From assembly GCA_036490475.1 (NCBI GenBank), contig DASXDT010000005.1:62001-126000 (forward strand): 64,000 bases of DNA. The letters are read 5' to 3'. Shown in pieces: positions 61,468 to 64,000 of the stretch. Source of the stretch: Candidatus Tumulicola sp. Lineage in GTDB: Bacteria; Vulcanimicrobiota; Vulcanimicrobiia; Vulcanimicrobiales; Vulcanimicrobiaceae. The notes below the pieces were generated by a model. It made no database searches. It had not been told where the DNA came from and saw only the letters and a list, made by a program, of their open reading frames with translations. Position 1 is the first letter of the stretch. Every line of letters starts with the position of its first letter. The translations under genes and the position numbers were made by a program.

Positions 61468-61970
61468 CAGCCGTGCACGCGGCCGAGCCGTTGGAGCACC
61501 GGCGACATGTTGACGAAGGCCAGCGCTAACGCTAGCGCGTCGGAAACGTCTTCCGGCTCCGGAGCACGCCGCAACCCGAGTAGTTGCGTGACCATTGCGT
61601 TCACTTGATCCTTGCGCGCGCTGCCCGAGCCGACCAGCGCGCGCTTGACGTGCGAGTGGCCGATCGAATGCACCGTGAGGCCCGCCTGCGCGGCCGCCAA
61701 ACATAACACGCCGCGCGCGTGGGCCATGAGAATTGCCGTCCCTGGGTTACGGTACGTTGTATATAATTCTTCGATTACTACCGATTCGGGTTGCGTCTGC
61801 GAGATCACGTCGGTAATACCGGCGTGCAGTTCGCGCAAACGCCGTTCGAGCGTGTCACTCGCGCGCGGGCGCACCACGCCGGCTTCGATCAGCCGCATGC
61901 GGACGTGCGTTCCCTCGACGACGCCGTATCCGGTGGTTCGCAACGCCGGATCGATGCCTAATACGCGCAT
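61467..61970 (-). CDS. ruvC: crossover junction endodeoxyribonuclease RuvC
   Basis: Resolves Holliday junctions. 167 residues. The catalytic acidic residues fit the family: D7 (LGIDPALRTTGYG), E67/E68 (VVIEELY), and D141/D144 (EPEDVSDALALAL). ruvC-ruvA-ruvB is in the canonical order with one-base and four-base overlaps. It starts 10 bases after pknB. Confidence 0.95.
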   Translation of the reverse strand: MRVLGIDPALRTTGYGVVEGTHVRMRLIEAGVVRPRASDTLERRLRELHAGITDVISQTQPESVVIEELYTTYRNPGTAILMAHARGVLCLAAAQAGLTVHSIGHSHVKRALVGSGSARKDQVNAMVTQLLGLRRAPEPEDVSDALALALAFVNMSPVLQRLGRVHG

Positions 61971-61980
61971 GTGAAACGAA

Positions 61981-64000
61981 CTATTGCGGGCCGGTGCCGT
62001 TGACGATCAACGTCACGCTCGACCCGGGTGGAAGGCTCGTTCCGACGGCCGGATCGGTACCCACGGCACGGCCGCCCGCGCCGGCGTTGTTGGTGTACTG
62101 TATGTGCTGCACCGAATAGCCGTAACTCGCCAACGTCGACTTGGCCTGCTCAACCCCCATGCCTTCGGTGTCGGGGACTTCGCCGGATACGGCAAATGTC
62201 AACGTTACCGGCGAGCCTTGCGAGAGCGGCGTGGACGCCGACGGATCTTGCGCGACGACTGCAATCGGCCGGTTCTGCGGGAGATTTACTTGCACTTGAA
62301 ACTGCATGCGCGCGCTAAAACCGGCGCCGGTAATCGCGCTAACGGCTTCCTGATAGGTGCGCCCGACCACGCCGGGAACGGCGGTCGTCGCCCCGCTGGT
62401 CGGTTGCGCGGGAACATCTTGTTCGCCGGTGCTCACGATTGCCGCGACGGCTTGTCCCGCTCCCAGCTGTTGACCCGCGGTCACGTTTTGCGATGCGATC
62501 GTATCGGCCGGAACGCCGGTCACGGCTTGCTGCGTTAAGGTGAGCGTGATGCCGAGCTTCGCCGCCAACGCTTGTGCTTTGTCGGATGTCAAACCGACGA
62601 ACTTCGGGACGTCGATGGGCTTGGGACCATCCGAAACGATCAGCGTGATGCGACTCGCTTGCGGTACTTGCGTTCCGGCCTTCGGCTTTTGATCGATAAC
62701 CGTGTCTTTGAGCGTATTATCGAATTGGCGCACGACGGTCACGGCAAATCCGAGATGTTGCAGAATGCGCTGCGCGTCGACGCCCGTAAATCCGCGCGCG
62801 TCCATCAATCCGACCGTCGGCTTTCCGTTGCTCACCACCAGCTCGACCAGCGAATTCGGATCGACTTTGGTACCCGCCGGCGGATTTTGGCGGATGACGT
62901 GATTCATCGCTACCGTGTCGCTCGGGCTCTTGACGAAGCGAACGCGCAAACCGCCGTTCACTGCAGTTTGCTGGGCCTGAGCGTCGCTCATATTGGTGAA
63001 GTCCGCGACGGCGATCGAGGTCTTCAGCGACGGTAGCGGACGCCCGAAAAAATAATAGCCGGCGCCGGTTGCAGCCGCTAAGAACGCGAGCAACAGCACG
63101 ATCGTTCCGGTGTAATTTCGGCCTTCGCGTTCGTCGGCGACCGTGCGGTCGGGCATTGGGGTCCGGCGCGGCGGCAACGGGCGTGCTGCGTTCATCGCCT
63201 GCGTCGGCGCGTCGTCGGAGATGCGATAACCGGCAACGCTGGGGCGCTCGCGCGCTTCGCGTAACGCGGTTGCCAACTCGGCGGCCGACGTAAAACGATT
63301 CTCAGGACGCTTCTGCAGCAGCCGGTTGACGATCGCTGCCAACGCCGGACTCACACCCAGCCGTCCGGCGGGAACGGTCGGCACCGGATCGCCGATGTGT
63401 TTGAGCGCCACCGTCACCGGCGACTCGCCCGAATACGGCAGGTCGCCGGTCAGCATCTGGTACAGCACGACGCCCAAACTGTATAAGTCGGACGTTTCGT
63501 GCAGGTCGTGGCCTTGCGCTTGTTCGGGCGAAATGTAATAGACGCTGCCCATCACCAAGCCCGGCTTGGTGAGGGCCATGGTTTGTGTCGAGACGGCCCG
63601 CGCAATCCCGAAGTCCGACAACTTCACGACGTCATCTTTGGTGACCAGAATATTGGCCGGCTTGATATCGCGGTGCAACAGGCCGCTGCGATGCGCGTAC
63701 GCCAAACCGCTGGCGATTTGGATACCGTAGTCCAATGCCACCGGTTCGGGCAGCTTGCCGTCGGCCGCGATGATATCGGCCAGCGAAGGACCGTCGACCA
63801 ATTCCATGACGATGTAGTACGCGTCGCCTTCATGGCCCACGTCATATGTATTGACGATATTGGGATGCGAAAGCCGCGCGGCCGATTCGGCCTCTTGGTA
63901 GAAGCGGCGGACAAACTCTTGATCGGCGGCGTACTGTTCGCGCAATACCTTGATTGCGACGCGACGGCGGAGCACCGTATCGATACCGCCGAAGACGGTC
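61981..64000 (-). CDS. pknB: PASTA-domain Ser/Thr protein kinase, 5' end outside window
   Basis: The frame stays open to the right edge (residues GGIDTVLRRRVAIKVL match the kinase start), so the first few dozen residues are missing; the GTG at 63975 is internal. Kinase motifs: VAIKVLREQYAA with the ATP-site Lys, HRDIKPANIL, LSDFGIARA, and SVYYISPEQ. A juxtamembrane region, one membrane helix (TGTIVLLLAFLAAATGAGYYFF) and about five extracellular PASTA repeats follow. PASTA domains bind muropeptides. It leads the ruv-spoIID-queA operon. Confidence 0.95.
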   Translation of the reverse strand, partial: TVFGGIDTVLRRRVAIKVLREQYAADQEFVRRFYQEAESAARLSHPNIVNTYDVGHEGDAYYIVMELVDGPSLADIIAADGKLPEPVALDYGIQIASGLAYAHRSGLLHRDIKPANILVTKDDVVKLSDFGIARAVSTQTMALTKPGLVMGSVYYISPEQAQGHDLHETSDLYSLGVVLYQMLTGDLPYSGESPVTVALKHIGDPVPTVPAGRLGVSPALAAIVNRLLQKRPENRFTSAAELATALREARERPSVAGYRISDDAPTQAMNAARPLPPRRTPMPDRTVADEREGRNYTGTIVLLLAFLAAATGAGYYFFGRPLPSLKTSIAVADFTNMSDAQAQQTAVNGGLRVRFVKSPSDTVAMNHVIRQNPPAGTKVDPNSLVELVVSNGKPTVGLMDARGFTGVDAQRILQHLGFAVTVVRQFDNTLKDTVIDQKPKAGTQVPQASRITLIVSDGPKPIDVPKFVGLTSDKAQALAAKLGITLTLTQQAVTGVPADTIASQNVTAGQQLGAGQAVAAIVSTGEQDVPAQPTSGATTAVPGVVGRTYQEAVSAITGAGFSARMQFQVQVNLPQNRPIAVVAQDPSASTPLSQGSPVTLTFAVSGEVPDTEGMGVEQAKSTLASYGYSVQHIQYTNNAGAGGRAVGTDPAVGTSLPPGSSVTLIVNGTGPQ

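Noticed and set aside
1-64000. CRISPR arrays, prophage or toxin-antitoxin modules
   Set aside because: No regularly spaced repeats, phage structural genes or typical toxin-antitoxin pair were seen; the XRE/membrane pair at 4224 does not resemble a toxin system, and the Xer gene at 39281 has no phage context.

Overview
The window is GC-rich, densely coded bacterial chromosome with many GTG and TTG starts and 1, 4 or 8 base gene overlaps. It mixes diderm traits (Mla phospholipid transport with a very long MlaD ending in a barrel-like segment, many lipoproteins) with traits common in Terrabacteria (CdaA, a ydaO-type c-di-AMP riboswitch, a PASTA kinase, SpoIID, RqcH). I infer an uncultured diderm Terrabacteria lineage, most likely Candidatus Eremiobacterota (WPS-2) or a relative. 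This is inference from gene content; no marker was searched.

Layout. (1) 1-5.0 kb: sparse accessory DNA with an NHL-type propeller protein cut by the left edge, two secreted proteins, an autoregulated-looking membrane protein/XRE pair, and four copies of a degenerate repeat. (2) 5.0-8.4 kb: cupin, SnoaL-like, DJ-1/PfpI, VOC and methyltransferase genes. (3) 8.5-14 kb: aroC, an unknown gene, aroK, aroB and priA, tightly overlapped. (4) 14-21 kb: tandem S53 (sedolisin) lipoproteases sharing an upstream palindrome, an AcpA-like phosphoesterase, an SDR and a ThrE exporter. (5) 21-26.6 kb: rpsT, rsgA, then unknown gene-cdaA-cdaR-glmM, followed by a c-di-AMP riboswitch controlling an NlpC/P60 wall hydrolase, then tRNA-Gln with its terminator. 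(6) 27-41 kb: STAS protein, glcF, an LDH2-type dehydrogenase, HhH-GPD glycosylase, desaturase, secreted proteins, a TlpA-like gene broken by an amber codon, GNAT, ArsB/NhaD-like transporter and XerC/D recombinase. (7) 41-50.8 kb: GH114-like protein and DUF4097-like protein with starts 5 bases apart, then a leftward run gmk-rpoZ-glmS-rph-orf-mlaE-mlaF-mlaD-panE. (8) 50.8-57.6 kb: rqcH, two overlapping Vgb-like propeller proteins, a queA relic and an ECF42/DGPF pair. (9) 57.7-64 kb: leftward pknB-ruvC-ruvA-ruvB-spoIID-queA, with pknB cut by the right edge.

The strongest theme is envelope biogenesis. c-di-AMP synthesis (CdaA/CdaR) sits with GlmM; GlmS, which supplies GlmM's substrate, is in the Mla operon; the c-di-AMP riboswitch probably controls a wall hydrolase; and a PASTA kinase and SpoIID are at the right end. 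A second theme is initiation: the HTH gene, priA and queA each have a conserved N-terminus with no ATG, GTG or TTG at the place the protein appears to begin.
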